64,000 bases of DNA from Nitrospira sp. (GTDB lineage Bacteria; Nitrospirota; Nitrospiria; Nitrospirales; Nitrospiraceae), in the NCBI GenBank assembly GCA_024998595.1, contig JACOEK010000001.1:682001-746000 (forward strand), given 5' to 3'. The stretch's first letter is position 1, and each line of letters starts with the position of its first letter. A program made the translations under genes and the position numbers. A model generated the notes under the pieces. That model did no database searches. It saw only the letters and a program-made list of their open reading frames with translations, and was not told where the DNA came from. Of this stretch, positions 33,653 through 41,946 are shown in pieces.

Positions 33653-33670
33653 CGTATTTCAAAAAATACG
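33653..33670 (-). terminator. Hairpin after the 33698-34045 gene, weak terminator
   Basis: Arms CGTATTT and AAATACG with a four-base loop lie 28 bases downstream of the minus-strand gene's stop. Read on the minus strand the hairpin is followed by ACCTTTTGA, a short T run. The 330-base stretch from 33366 to 33697 otherwise holds no gene that I can support. Confidence 0.4.
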
Positions 33671-33697
33671 AAGCGCGAGTATAGGACCCTACCTCGG

Positions 33698-34045
33698 CTA
33701 CTTTCTTGGTGAAGTTGGTTGCGCGTCACCCTGTTGATGCCTGACACCTTCCGTCTCACCAGTCTTCGAACTTCCCAACCCCGCACCGGTGCCGGGAGTG
33801 CTGGTTCCTGATGCCTCGCTTCCACCGGCGCCGCCCTCATTCATTTGAGATTTCTGGTTGCCTTGAGCGGGAAGGGCCGCCTGCATGTCTTTCATACGTT
33901 CCTCATACAGTTGTTCTTGCAGTCCTTGAGTGCCTCCGCTCTGAGTTGCGTGGGTGGGCGCCGTCTCGGACTTTGCCGCACTCGTCCACAGTAAAACGCT
34001 CAGACTCGCTGTAACTACGATGTAGGTCACGGATGGGTTGTTCAT
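33698..34045 (-). CDS. Small secreted low-complexity protein
   Basis: A 115-residue protein with a signal peptide (cleavage likely after SAAKSE-like AKS/SAA) and a mature part rich in Gly, Gln, Ser, Thr and Glu, with the repeats GAGGSEASG and GTSTPGTGAG. No domain is recognised. GAGGAGG is five bases before ATG 34045, one of the best ribosome-binding sites in this region, which supports a real gene. It is probably a periplasmic or surface protein without a fixed fold. Confidence 0.65.
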   Translation of the reverse strand: MNNPSVTYIVVTASLSVLLWTSAAKSETAPTHATQSGGTQGLQEQLYEERMKDMQAALPAQGNQKSQMNEGGAGGSEASGTSTPGTGAGLGSSKTGETEGVRHQQGDAQPTSPRK

Positions 34046-34484
34046 AATGCCTCCTCACTCATGGGTCACAGTACCGATATGTGCATGTGATTTAATCACC
34101 TAGAAGCACTCTTCGGTACTAGAGAACTACCTCGTATAGTAAGAATTGTGGTTCCTACCCTGAGATAAAAAGGCAAGAGGCTTCCGCTGGGATGACCTGG
34201 AGAGACTTGAACACAGCGCCAGCACAGCGTGTGACACTGTCCAGGTCCAGCGTCGCCGCGAAAGTGCACGCCTACGCTTACCTCTTTTTGTGTCGTTTGC
34301 CTGAAGGACTCAAGCCTCTTAATCAGGAATGGAGTATGCGTTTCTAGGTGCCCACAAGGGCTCTGCCCAGCTCACATTGCATACGGGAAGAATTAGCCTA
34401 AGTTGTCGTCATCTCTTAAAAGCCGGTTGCCTTCGGTGCGTTGTATGATCCGACCGCACGTGCGTTGACGGCAATTGTGGATAG
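34046..34484. other. Intergenic region without a recognised feature
   Basis: About 440 bases between two divergently oriented small genes. It must hold the promoters of both, but no clear -35/-10 pair, operator or RNA structure can be supported by eye. Confidence 0.6.
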
Positions 34485-35012
34485 GTGATCGTGCGAACAC
34501 ATCATAAATTCTCATCATTTTGGCTCGGTGTGCTATTGAGCTGCCTATGCAGCGGGTGCTCCAGTGTCACTGTCCTCCGGCTTACCTCGGAAACCTTTCC
34601 ATCTCGGTCTGTCGGGGAGGTGGCGATCCTCAGCGAAGCACCGCCCCAAGAACATATTCGTATAGCCAACCTAAGCGAAACGTCCTCGTCCAGAGCCGAT
34701 ACCCTCCAGAAACATATTCTGAAAAAGGCGGCCCAGCTAGGGGCAGACGCGGTCGTGTTTTCGGCTCCTCACAGCCGTTCAGAACAGCGAGTAGACTATC
34801 AGCCGATGTATAGTCCCTGGGGATATTATGCCCCGTATTATTATGGGCCTGGCGCCCTGGGGTATTCGAGCATGCGAGGCTCCTTCTACGGAGCCTGGGG
34901 CCCCTCTTGGGGATATGCTCCGTATGGGGCCGTACCCTATACGGTTCGCGTCACGACGCTCAAGGGTGTGGCGATCCGATATACAGGGACGTCGAGAGAA
35001 CCGGTGCAGTAA
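34485..35012 (+). CDS. Lipoprotein of unknown function, Tyr/Gly-rich C-terminus
   Basis: A 175-residue protein with a lipoprotein signal (LLSCLCSGC). Residues ~60-105 hold a short alpha/beta segment with KHILKKAAQLGADAVVFS, similar in style to small periplasmic lipoproteins that contain a YbjQ/YjfN-like GA-DA-V motif. Then follows a Tyr/Pro/Gly-rich stretch (GYYAPYYYGPG, WGPSWGYAPYG) and a last strand pair. I cannot name the family. The start is GTG 34485 or GTG 34491. The gene lies 15 bases before a second lipoprotein gene, so the two form an operon. Confidence 0.7.
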   Translation: MIVRTHHKFSSFWLGVLLSCLCSGCSSVTVLRLTSETFPSRSVGEVAILSEAPPQEHIRIANLSETSSSRADTLQKHILKKAAQLGADAVVFSAPHSRSEQRVDYQPMYSPWGYYAPYYYGPGALGYSSMRGSFYGAWGPSWGYAPYGAVPYTVRVTTLKGVAIRYTGTSREPVQ

Positions 35013-35027
35013 AGGAGAGCACGAGCC

Positions 35028-35507
35028 ATGAATCGACGATTACAAGGAGTGCTGGGCGTGGGAATGTTGATCATGGTGGGCTGCGGCCACGGAGTATCCA
35101 ATCTGGAGGGAGAGGGACATATGGCCGACCCGGTTCTGGATATGCTGCACCGAGGTATCCTCGACTTGGAAGAAAATGTGACTGAACTAGACGAGCGCAT
35201 CGCCGAGCTGGGGCATCTTCCTCCAGTACCGGATGCCGCCGTTCAGGAATTGCGCGCACTGGATCTCTCGGGATGGCAACTTCATCAACGACAGTGGCTC
35301 GTGCAGCGTGAGCGTCTCCTTTATGCCGTGCATCAGATTCAACAAGCTCAGGCGCAGTCATCAAAGCGGGGTGACCTTTGGGCGGAATGGACAGGACGAC
35401 AGCAGGAATTCCTTACTGCTCTGGAAGACCTGCGTGCTCAACGGCATGGGTTGGAACGGAAGCGCTTAAGCGTGGAATCCGAGCTGCTAAAACGATATTT
35501 TCAGTAG
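35028..35507 (+). CDS. Lipoprotein with long coiled-coil helices
   Basis: A 159-residue protein with a lipoprotein signal (GMLIMVGC) and an almost entirely helical mature part rich in Leu, Gln, Glu and Arg with heptad-like spacing (ENVTELDERIAELG, WLVQRERLLYAVHQIQQAQ, RLSVESELLKRYF). AAAGGAGAG stands upstream of the ATG. It is the second gene of the lipoprotein pair and may be a spacer or scaffold in the cell envelope. No family is recognised. Confidence 0.75.
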   Translation: MNRRLQGVLGVGMLIMVGCGHGVSNLEGEGHMADPVLDMLHRGILDLEENVTELDERIAELGHLPPVPDAAVQELRALDLSGWQLHQRQWLVQRERLLYAVHQIQQAQAQSSKRGDLWAEWTGRQQEFLTALEDLRAQRHGLERKRLSVESELLKRYFQ

Positions 35508-35522
35508 AAAGTGCAGACCGTC

Positions 35523-36155
35523 CTAGACTGGGGCTGAAGACGGGGAGGGAGACCCATACATCACATCTGTGCGGAGCACGTACTTCTGTCCGCTTTGCAC
35601 TACTGCACCCTCGTGCCAGATAGAATGTAAGAATACAAGCGCGGTGCCCGCCTTCGGTTGAACCGAGAGATAGGGAGAGGCAGGCTGTTGGAACGCATGC
35701 TCAATGTCCACGAAGAACTTCGTTTCTCCGCCAACCATTCCCTCATTGAGATAGATCATAAACGTCAACCTACTCTCTTCCCGGGTGTTCATCCGCAGCT
35801 ATGAGCCGTCTCGATGCGGATTGAAGGTCTGGCCCGGTTGATACCGATAGAAGCGCCACCGTTCATTAAAACCAACCAGACGATGGTGCTCAAGAACAGC
35901 CGGAAGGAAGGGTGCCGCGCGATGAAACAACTGGGAAGCGAGGGCCTCATCATCGAGGATGACGCGTTCATTGTTTCGGATATTCTCGTTCACGACACCG
36001 GCGACGGTTCCTGCTTCGTAGGCAAGCGCCTCGCTCCGTCGAATCAGTGCTGTGCATTGTGCTTCTGACAGAAAATTGTGAACTACCAGTATCCTGTCCG
36101 GATCCAACACTTGCTTGATCACGCCGGTATCCTCCCAATTGACCCGGAGTTCCAT
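35523..36155 (-). pseudogene. 2OG-Fe(II) oxygenase (prolyl 4-hydroxylase-like) interrupted by one in-frame stop
   Basis: On the minus strand one frame codes for a full prolyl 4-hydroxylase-like domain, but a TAG codon at 35801-35799 splits it. Before the stop: VVHNFLSEAQCTALI, LASQLFHRAAPFLP, FYRYQPGQTF and the iron-binding HRD in NPHRDGS. After it, still in frame: LRMNTREESRLTFMIYLN, GGETKFF, and the distal His in SIWHEGAVV followed by a basic residue suited to bind 2-oxoglutarate. Relatives usually have Tyr where the TAG stands, so a single base change from TAC or TAT explains it. All iron ligands are still present, so the loss is recent, or the stop is read through, or it is a sequence error. 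ATG 36155 is a likely start; the frame runs on to 36239. Confidence 0.8.
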
Positions 36156-36598
36156 GGTTGTACTTGGCCTCCCACGTACTGGAACCATATCTGAGGCCAG
36201 CATCGCACCAATGGTGTTCACGTGCATCAAATCTCTCATTTATTTCGATTGGCAAGGCTGATCGTTCAGCCACACGGTTTCTTAGGGTTTCGTCACTCGC
36301 ATGAGGTCTCGTTGGGGTGTTCATTAATAGAGCGACTCCCTCCATCCAATTCGACGACTGTGCTAGGCCTGTTCCTTCATATGACACTCGTAGATTCGCT
36401 GACCTAAAAGTCCAATCTTGATATCGCACGGGGCACTCGTTATCCTGACGGACATGCCGTCAGCCGGCCTGATTGAGCCATTGTGCCAAGAGACCAGAGC
36501 ACCATGATCGGCAAGGAATTTCACGTCGAACTCAATCACGGAAGTTCGCCTTAACAGATTGTTGCGCGACGGCCAACCACGCGCTAGCCAGGATCATA
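36156..36598. other. Intergenic region between oxygenase remnant and Crp/Fnr gene
   Basis: About 440 bases with no convincing gene. Frames open here on either strand lack ribosome-binding sites and protein-like composition. Confidence 0.5.
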
Positions 36599-37252
36599 AT
36601 GACTAACAAACGGCTTGCCACCTTTAATCCGAAGACCTTTCTTTCGAAGATGGGCGTCGGCAAAACCATTCTCAGGTATAAAGAGAAGGATATCCTCTTC
36701 TCGCAAGGCGATGCTGCCGATGCCGTCTTCTACATTCAAGAAGGTCGTGTCAAACTCACCGTAGTTTCTGCAAAAGGCAAGGAAGCAGTTGTGGGGATCT
36801 TGGAACGTACGGGATTCTTTGGAGAAGGGTGTCTCGCAGGCCAGCCTCTGCGTATGGCCGCTGCCACTGCTCTGGATGCCTCCGTCATTGTCCGAATTGA
36901 CAAGGCGTCTATGATTCGCGTGCTCCACGAACAGCCCACCTTTTCGGAGCTGTTTATGGCCTATCTGCTCTCTCGAAACGCACGCATGGAGGCCGATTTG
37001 GTGGATCACCTCTTCAACTCCAGCGAGAAACGATTGGCACGAGTGCTACTACTGCTGGCTCATTTCGGAAAGGAAGGTAAGCCTGAGCCTGTCATCGCTA
37101 AAATTAGCCAGGAAACCTTGGCGGAAATGGTGGGCACTACGAGGTCACGTATTAGCTTTTTTATGAACAAATTCAGAAAGCTCGGTTTCATTGAATACAA
37201 CGGCGGCATGCATGTTCATAGTGCTCTGCTGAATGTCGTCCTGCATGACTAG
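36599..37252 (+). CDS. Crp/Fnr family transcriptional regulator
   Basis: A 217-residue protein. Residues ~15-125 form a cyclic-nucleotide-binding-type beta-roll (DILFSQGDAADAVFYIQEGRVKLTV, GFFGEGCLAGQPLRMAAATAL), followed by the long dimer helix and a C-terminal winged helix (ISQETLAEMVGTTRSRISFFMNKFRKLGFIEYN). The Fnr-type N-terminal cysteine set is absent, so it is not an oxygen-sensing [4Fe-4S] protein. The RMAAATA segment stands where Crp has the RSA(T/S) cAMP site, but cAMP contact is not assured. AGGA precedes ATG 36599. A palindrome with Crp-like geometry lies 1.1 kb downstream and might be one of its targets. Confidence 0.9.
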   Translation: MTNKRLATFNPKTFLSKMGVGKTILRYKEKDILFSQGDAADAVFYIQEGRVKLTVVSAKGKEAVVGILERTGFFGEGCLAGQPLRMAAATALDASVIVRIDKASMIRVLHEQPTFSELFMAYLLSRNARMEADLVDHLFNSSEKRLARVLLLLAHFGKEGKPEPVIAKISQETLAEMVGTTRSRISFFMNKFRKLGFIEYNGGMHVHSALLNVVLHD

Positions 37253-37710
37253 CATTCACGGATAGGCCCAAGCTGAATGCAATAAGCGATGTCATCAAAG
37301 GAGATGGCGCAACACGATGTTTCGATCGCACTACACCCGTTCATTGTAAGCATGTGTTGAAGACCTCGAGAGAGTGTTACCCATCATCGTTCACCCCACA
37401 TAAGGTTATTGAAAAACACACCAGTGTTTAGTGCGAGGGGAGAGTCCGAGTCTCCAGCGCCCGTTACTTGAGAAGCGAGGTTTCCTGCCACGCAACTGTC
37501 TATAGACGAGCCCCGTGCCGTAGTTCCATCACCACTCCCCAACCGCATCGCAGCATCGCAAGCCCCCGGGTTGTTCCAAGGACTTGTTTTCGTCACACCG
37601 GCGCAGAGTCATGAGCCATGACAACTGAGCAATTTTGACCAGTTTTACCGCAGCGTTGAGCTCAGTATAGGTGTACAGAACCGCCTTCTCGTCCCTTGCC
37701 CAAAGGAACT
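37253..37710. other. Intergenic region upstream of the PsiE-like gene
   Basis: About 460 bases without a convincing gene. It holds one copy of the recurring motif at 37625-37643. Nothing else stands out. Confidence 0.55.
37625..37643 (+). repeat. Recurring intergenic motif CTGAGCAATTTTGACCAGT, copy 1
   Basis: This 19-base string recurs exactly at 45169-45187. It lies 68 bases upstream of the PsiE-like start codon. The core TTTTGACCAG also occurs near 40440-40450, 70 bases before a zinc-ribbon gene. It may be an upstream promoter element or an operator, or the end of a lost mobile element. Confidence 0.55.
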
Positions 37711-38223
37711 ATGTCGACATTGATGAAAGATGGACATGCCGAAACAGTGACGCGGTGGTCGATTTTCGATCGTGCCCTGAGCGGACCAACTATCGGCCTG
37801 ATGGAAAGGCTGGACGGATGGGGGTACATCTCCACGGGGTTGAGTTTCCTCCTGATTGGCATGATCGTGTTCCTTCATGCCTGGTACGCATTCGTGTTAA
37901 CGGTGGGAACCAGAACAATTCCAGCGGTGCTGTCTTTAGTGCATGATCTTCTCCTTGTGATCATCTTGCTGGAATTATTTCGCACCATCATCAACTTCCT
38001 CAAAACCAAAGTTGTCACCTTGGAGCCGTTTCTCTATATCTGCGTTATTGCCTCAACAAGACGCATACTTACGACCGGCGCGCAAATTTCCTACATGGAA
38101 GAAGTGACCGATCAGATATTCAATCGATATCTTCTCGACCTGGGAGGGAATGTTTTGGTCATTGTTGCCCTGGTAATAGCCGTGTATGTCGCACGTCGAG
38201 CGGTCCTGCCCACTGCCACGTAA
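37711..38223 (+). CDS. PsiE-like membrane protein
   Basis: A 170-residue protein with four membrane helices in the pattern of the PsiE (phosphate-starvation-inducible) family, including the conserved ends LVIILLELFRTII and EPFLYICVIASTRRILT. PsiE proteins are of unknown biochemical role; in E. coli the gene responds to phosphate and cAMP-Crp. AAAGGA is five bases before ATG 37711. The presence of a Crp/Fnr gene just upstream and a recurring motif in its leader suggests regulation by that protein, but this is inference. Confidence 0.82.
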   Translation: MSTLMKDGHAETVTRWSIFDRALSGPTIGLMERLDGWGYISTGLSFLLIGMIVFLHAWYAFVLTVGTRTIPAVLSLVHDLLLVIILLELFRTIINFLKTKVVTLEPFLYICVIASTRRILTTGAQISYMEEVTDQIFNRYLLDLGGNVLVIVALVIAVYVARRAVLPTAT

Positions 38224-38601
38224 CCTTGCTTGCTCTGGGAAATGGTAACGGCTTTAGATGGCATACGCCTTCATCGCGAGGCTCTTCATGAGCGGCGATG
38301 AAAATGGTCAGTGTCCTGTCATGTGACAACCCCTCGCGTGGTGCTGGCGGATGTTGCAGCTCCACCAGAATCGAAGAGGAAGTGAGCAATTTTGCTCAGC
38401 ACTCGTTTCCTCTCTACTCTACAATAAAGAGTCAAGCATATTTCGTGCAGAACCGTGATGCACGTTGGAAAGCTTCTTCCTCCACACTCGTGATCGCTGG
38501 TCTGTTTGAGGCTCGTGCTGTAACTCCGGTGATTCAAAAGGAGTCTGCCTATGCGGCAGGCGCCTAGCGGGCACAATGAAGAATGGTTCTAAGGGGGTAG
38601 G
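38224..38601. other. Intergenic region with a perfect palindrome
   Basis: About 380 bases without a gene that can be supported. Contains the palindrome at 38384-38399, about 200 bases upstream of a zinc-ribbon micro-protein gene. Confidence 0.55.
38384..38399. promoter_or_regulatory. Perfect palindrome TGAGCAATTTTGCTCA, possible Crp/Fnr-type operator
   Basis: Two 7-base arms TGAGCAA and TTGCTCA around a TT centre. The geometry TGAGC-N6-GCTCA mirrors the Crp consensus TGTGA-N6-TCACA. The left arm and AT-rich centre are shared with the motif copies at 37625 and 45169, whose right arm is changed to GACCA. Confidence 0.45.
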
Positions 38602-38790
38602 ATGCATTGCTTGCGCTGCAAAGGTCTGATGGTGCCGATGTGGATGGGAGATGTGTTGGGTGATGGTATCGCCCAAGGATGGCGCTGCCTTTTGTGTGGA
38701 GAGGCGACAGATCCCGGAATAGAAGCTAACCGCAAGAAGCCTCCTTTGCTGGCAAAAGGTCGTCCCCGATTGCCTGGGTCAACGGCATAG
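38602..38790 (+). CDS. Zinc-ribbon micro-protein A
   Basis: A 62-residue protein with two Cys pairs, C3-x2-C6 near the start (MHCLRCKGLM) and a second CxxC (WRCLLCGEATDPGIEANRKK). The spacing fits a small zinc ribbon. The segment DPGIEANRK recurs as DPVIRANRR in the protein at 40517-40729, and the two start alike (LxCxRCxGLx), so they are paralogues. GGGGGTAGG is just before the ATG. Small zinc ribbons often bind nucleic acid or another protein; the role here is unknown. Confidence 0.75.
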   Translation: MHCLRCKGLMVPMWMGDVLGDGIAQGWRCLLCGEATDPGIEANRKKPPLLAKGRPRLPGSTA

Positions 38791-38931
38791 GGCGAGAAGG
38801 AAAATTCCAAGACAGATCGATTCGACGCCTTCATTCCCTCCCTCCCATTCACAAAGTCGTACGCACGCTAATGGAACAATGTATTCGAGGTCGCCGGACA
38901 CTTCTGCGCATACACCATGAAGGAGATCGAT

Positions 38932-39123
38932 ATGGACCAAACAATGCTGAATAGTCCTCCCCTCACGATGGATGAACTCAGTAAGCTGCTCAATCGGCAT
39001 ATCGAAAATGCCTCAATCGCAACAATCATCAAGGACGCCATGCAACGTCGTCTCGCCGATGTGCATGACGGGCCGCCTCAGCATGAAGAAGAGCACGTAT
39101 CTTTACCGGTGACGTGCGGGTGA
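38932..39123 (+). CDS. Small acidic/helical hypothetical protein
   Basis: A 63-residue protein. AAGGAG lies five bases before ATG 38932, which is better placed than ATG 38917. The sequence is mostly helical (MDELSKLLNRHIENASIATIIKDAMQRRLADV) with a His/Glu-rich tail. No family is recognised. It lies between a zinc-ribbon gene and a ferredoxin gene on the same strand. Confidence 0.55.
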   Translation: MDQTMLNSPPLTMDELSKLLNRHIENASIATIIKDAMQRRLADVHDGPPQHEEEHVSLPVTCG

Positions 39124-39244
39124 TCTCTGAACGAAAAAGACCGCCGCGGCGATTCGGGTTGCGTGCCATAAGTGCGGCAACGGACGAGTTGGACACGGCG
39201 AAAGGATTACGGCGTGATCTTGTTCAAAAATAAGGAGCGGTAGC

Positions 39245-39568
39245 ATGTATTTAGTCGCCCACATCAGTGTTGAAATTTGCGCGGCGAAGAGCTGCAAGCT
39301 GTGCACTCAGTATTGCCCTGAAGCGAATACCATTCTGTATAGCGAGGAAATGGGAAAGGATGAAGGATTCAAGTACGGTTCTGCCTATGTGGCGGTGGAT
39401 CGGTGCAAGGGCTGCGCGCAATGCGTGTGGGTCTGTGACAACATGGCGAAGAACAATGCCATTAAAATGATCATGATCGATCAATTGTCGGTGGCGGCAG
39501 TGACGGACAATATCACCTATGGGGAAAAGAGCACGACAGCCACATTGGTGAATCCTGCAGCCGGGTAA
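39245..39568 (+). CDS. Dicluster 4Fe-4S ferredoxin-like protein (oxidoreductase small-subunit type)
   Basis: A 107-residue protein with two sets of four cysteines: C-x4-C-x2-C-x3-C in CAAKSCKLCTQYCP and C-x2-C-x2-C-x3-C in CKGCAQCVWVCD. The first spacing and the order resemble the delta/epsilon small subunits of 2-oxoacid:ferredoxin oxidoreductases used in the reductive TCA cycle of Nitrospira and Hydrogenobacter. No large subunit is nearby, so it may serve as a free electron carrier or work with an enzyme encoded elsewhere. AAGGAG precedes the ATG. The ~50-residue tail after the second cluster has no known motif. Confidence 0.85.
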   Translation: MYLVAHISVEICAAKSCKLCTQYCPEANTILYSEEMGKDEGFKYGSAYVAVDRCKGCAQCVWVCDNMAKNNAIKMIMIDQLSVAAVTDNITYGEKSTTATLVNPAAG

Positions 39569-39646
39569 GGCAGGGGACTGTCGTAGAGCAAGATCAAGGT
39601 GAGAAGTGGCCAAGCACGGGATCAGGTCCACCTGGAGATCTACTTC

Positions 39647-39817
39647 ATGAAGGTATCCAAGCAAATAGGTCCTGACGTCAAAATCAGCAAGGCGTCTTCT
39701 GGAGTGATGGTGTTAGGACGAGTGTCGTTACAGCGGCCTAAGGCGCGGGGAAAAGCACACTTAACTTGTCATGAACATGAGGTTGATGACCTCCTGTCTG
39801 AGGGGGAATCCACTTAG
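39647..39817 (+). CDS. Very small basic hypothetical protein
   Basis: A 56-residue frame with GGAGAT six bases before ATG 39647. It is rich in Lys, Ser and Val in the first 40 residues and acidic at the end. No domain is recognised. Support rests only on the ribosome-binding site and on the neighbouring genes being short and in the same direction. Confidence 0.35.
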   Translation: MKVSKQIGPDVKISKASSGVMVLGRVSLQRPKARGKAHLTCHEHEVDDLLSEGEST

Positions 39818-39936
39818 CACCTCCGCAATCTTGCATCCTTGGAAGGGGCGTCATCACACCGGCCGCGATCAGATGCACATCTCGGCGGTGGCAGACCCAG
39901 CTACGCATGATGCTCTCACAGCATGGAGAACAATTC

Positions 39937-40245
39937 ATGAGCCTTGCAGTGCAGATAAAAAACATCGTTGGAGTCCTATTAGATGACGGCGATTGGCACG
40001 AGGTGCATCCGGGCAGTATGTCGGTGAACAAATTCGAGTTAGCTGACGAAGACGACATCCTCGTCAGGGCTGGTTCCATCTCGGGTGTCTCGGGTATGGG
40101 GTTAGTATTTAAAGAACGTGAGGGGGGCCGCATGATTGCCTGTCCTATCACCTCAGTGAAAGCGGTTCGTTATGGAGTTGAGGATTCAGATCGTATCTCC
40201 GCCTCTTTTGGGAAGTTTGCTGAAAAGTCGATTATGAACGCGTAA
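39937..40245 (+). CDS. Hypothetical protein with beta-rich fold
   Basis: A 102-residue soluble protein with alternating strands (VGVLLDDGDWHEVHPGSM, ILVRAGSISGV, GLVFKERE, ACPITSVKAVRYGV). The composition is protein-like and GGAGA stands about nine bases before ATG 39937. No family is recognised. A stem-loop follows its stop, which fits a transcript end. Confidence 0.55.
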   Translation: MSLAVQIKNIVGVLLDDGDWHEVHPGSMSVNKFELADEDDILVRAGSISGVSGMGLVFKEREGGRMIACPITSVKAVRYGVEDSDRISASFGKFAEKSIMNA

Positions 40246-40257
40246 GTAATAGCACAG

Positions 40258-40280
40258 TGGCAACCAATCGAATGTTGCCA
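40258..40280 (+). terminator. Stem-loop after the 39937-40245 gene
   Basis: Arms TGGCAAC and GTTGCCA around a 9-base loop begin 13 bases after the stop. There is no T run after it, so it may be a processing site or a weak terminator. Confidence 0.35.
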
Positions 40281-40516
40281 TGAAATCTCGCGCCGCCTAC
40301 GTATACCGACATAAGACACGCGGCTCCTGTCAAATATCCAGCAGTGTATCCCTCCAGAAGACGATGGACTGGCGTCTTTGTGTCAGCCTCCCATAACCGA
40401 CTACCACCCAACATCCGGCTAAATTCCTTGAGTGTTCTGTTTTGACCAGCCAGCTTTACCCGAGGGTTCTAGAATCATATGTCGGCCATCCATGAGGAAA
40501 AAGGGGAGGCGCCACC

Positions 40517-40729
40517 ATGTTGTGTATACGCTGTGGGGGATTGCTACTGCAGAATTGGTGGGATTCTTTGGAAAGCGGCTCAGAGCGGACGCCAAGTACG
40601 CGATGTGTGAACTGCGGGTGCATCGATGATCCGGTGATTCGGGCGAATAGGCGACGGCCGGCTCGCCTGCATTTGACATCGACGCGAGGTGGCCCTACTC
40701 AAGCAAAACTTTCCGTAGTTTCTCCGTGA
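40517..40729 (+). CDS. Zinc-ribbon micro-protein B
   Basis: A 70-residue paralogue of the protein at 38602-38790. It has C3-x2-C6 at the start (MLCIRCGGLL), a second pair in RCVNCGCIDDP, and the shared DPVIRANRR segment, followed by a basic tail. AGGGGAGG lies seven bases before the ATG. About 70 bases upstream is the string TTTTGACCAG seen in the recurring motif. Function unknown; metal binding is very likely. Confidence 0.75.
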   Translation: MLCIRCGGLLLQNWWDSLESGSERTPSTRCVNCGCIDDPVIRANRRRPARLHLTSTRGGPTQAKLSVVSP

Positions 40730-40896
40730 AGCTCAATGCTGCATCGGGGCTTTGATTGGAGCCATGCCAATGAACCTCATTGTGAGAAGTAAACCGTCGA
40801 GTTGATAGACGGTGCGACAGGCCGTCACATGTCATTTCAGCCCATGACATGTTGTCGTGAGGCCCCAAATGTTCACCACCGTTTAGGGAGGCGCCC

Positions 40897-41265
40897 ATGG
40901 TGACGCATGCATTGACCGCACAGCATATCGACATCGCTGAAGCCTTCATACGATTGTACGTTTTTTTGACTCAGTACATTGACAGCTGTGAGAGCGGAAC
41001 CGTGAACCAGGACTACCCGGCGGCAGAACTTCAGAAAAATTTGGCTTCCGCTAGGGCGGAAATGCTGAACATTCTGACGGCCAACCCAGTCGTTAAGGGC
41101 AAGGTGGAAAAAGAATGCGAGCAAGTCTTCAGCCTCGTCACGAGGACGCTCATGGGGGGTGCCGAAAAGGTGTCTGCGCGAGATGCGTTGGGGGCGCAAC
41201 GGGTCATCTTTCAGACTAAGACCGTGGCTCTAAGTGATCTGTTGGCCGTCTACCGTGCTTTCTAG
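40897..41265 (+). CDS. Hypothetical all-helical protein
   Basis: A 122-residue soluble protein predicted by eye to be almost fully helical (IAEAFIRLYVFLTQYIDSC, ELQKNLASARAEMLNIL, VEKECEQVFSLVTRTLMG). GGGAGG stands before ATG 40897. The composition is that of a real protein. No motif is recognised and its neighbours are also unknown small genes. Confidence 0.65.
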   Translation: MVTHALTAQHIDIAEAFIRLYVFLTQYIDSCESGTVNQDYPAAELQKNLASARAEMLNILTANPVVKGKVEKECEQVFSLVTRTLMGGAEKVSARDALGAQRVIFQTKTVALSDLLAVYRAF

Positions 41266-41352
41266 GTATCACGCGATGCCATCTGGCTGAACGCCTCGGC
41301 GGAAAAATGACGTAGCGCGTTGAAACGAACCTTTATCGAACGGATCATCGAC

Positions 41353-41514
41353 ATGGCCTTTTACCGCAAGGAAGTCAGTGAGTTCATCCGATTGGCTGAG
41401 AGACTATTGTCACCGATTTCTCTCGGACAGCCTCTTACTTGGGAGGAGTGCCAAGTCGTACACTTCTACGTGGGTTCGCTAACCGAGCGCTATGCTAACC
41501 TTGGCCGACCCTAG
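41353..41514 (+). CDS. Small hypothetical protein
   Basis: A 53-residue frame from ATG 41353 (TTG 41320 is an upstream option). The sequence is amphipathic helical (VSEFIRLAERLLSPI, TWEECQVVHFYVGSLTERY) and looks protein-like. The ribosome-binding site is weak. No family recognised. Confidence 0.42.
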   Translation: MAFYRKEVSEFIRLAERLLSPISLGQPLTWEECQVVHFYVGSLTERYANLGRP

Positions 41515-41594
41515 TAGAGCAAACGGAACTCGTCCAGGAGCACGTTTAGGAATAGCGGAGGCGCGGGGAAATCTCTTTCGCCTTTGACACCACC

Positions 41595-41819
41595 ATGGCT
41601 CAGTACGATCTTGATTTGTTCCAGGAACGCCATAGATGGCACTATCGCATCATGAAAGTAGGGACGGAGGCCGGTTCTTCCCAGTCTACTGTGGCGTATG
41701 ACAGCAGAACCGTTCAGCGAGACGGCCACGCCTCTCGGTCAGAGGCGCGGCACTTGGCTCTTGCTCATGAAGCTAAGCTGGTCGCCATGTGGTCACGGGA
41801 TGATCCGAGTCGTAAATAG
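41595..41819 (+). CDS. Small hypothetical protein
   Basis: A 74-residue frame with the pattern WHYRIMKVGTEAG, TVAYDSRT and SRSEARHLALAHEAKL, suggesting a small three-strand plus helix fold. There is no clear ribosome-binding site. Charge pattern and composition favour a real gene but the evidence is modest. Confidence 0.42.
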   Translation: MAQYDLDLFQERHRWHYRIMKVGTEAGSSQSTVAYDSRTVQRDGHASRSEARHLALAHEAKLVAMWSRDDPSRK

Positions 41820-41946
41820 ACTGTCTTGCACGTGTTATCATTGATGCATCGATGCAACGTCATCCGTTCCGCCATGCCAGAGCCTGGACAGGCGTGGCAC
41901 TCTCCATCGGATGTTCCCGCCGCCGCTTCGCCAGTGCCTTATTCTC

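Noticed and set aside
35968..36429. Minus-strand frame of 153 residues over the oxygenase region
   Set aside because: It overlaps the oxygenase in another frame and has no protein-like pattern or ribosome-binding site.
37384..37596. 70-residue minus-strand frame in the gap after the Crp/Fnr gene
   Set aside because: No ribosome-binding site, low-complexity translation and no neighbour in the same direction.
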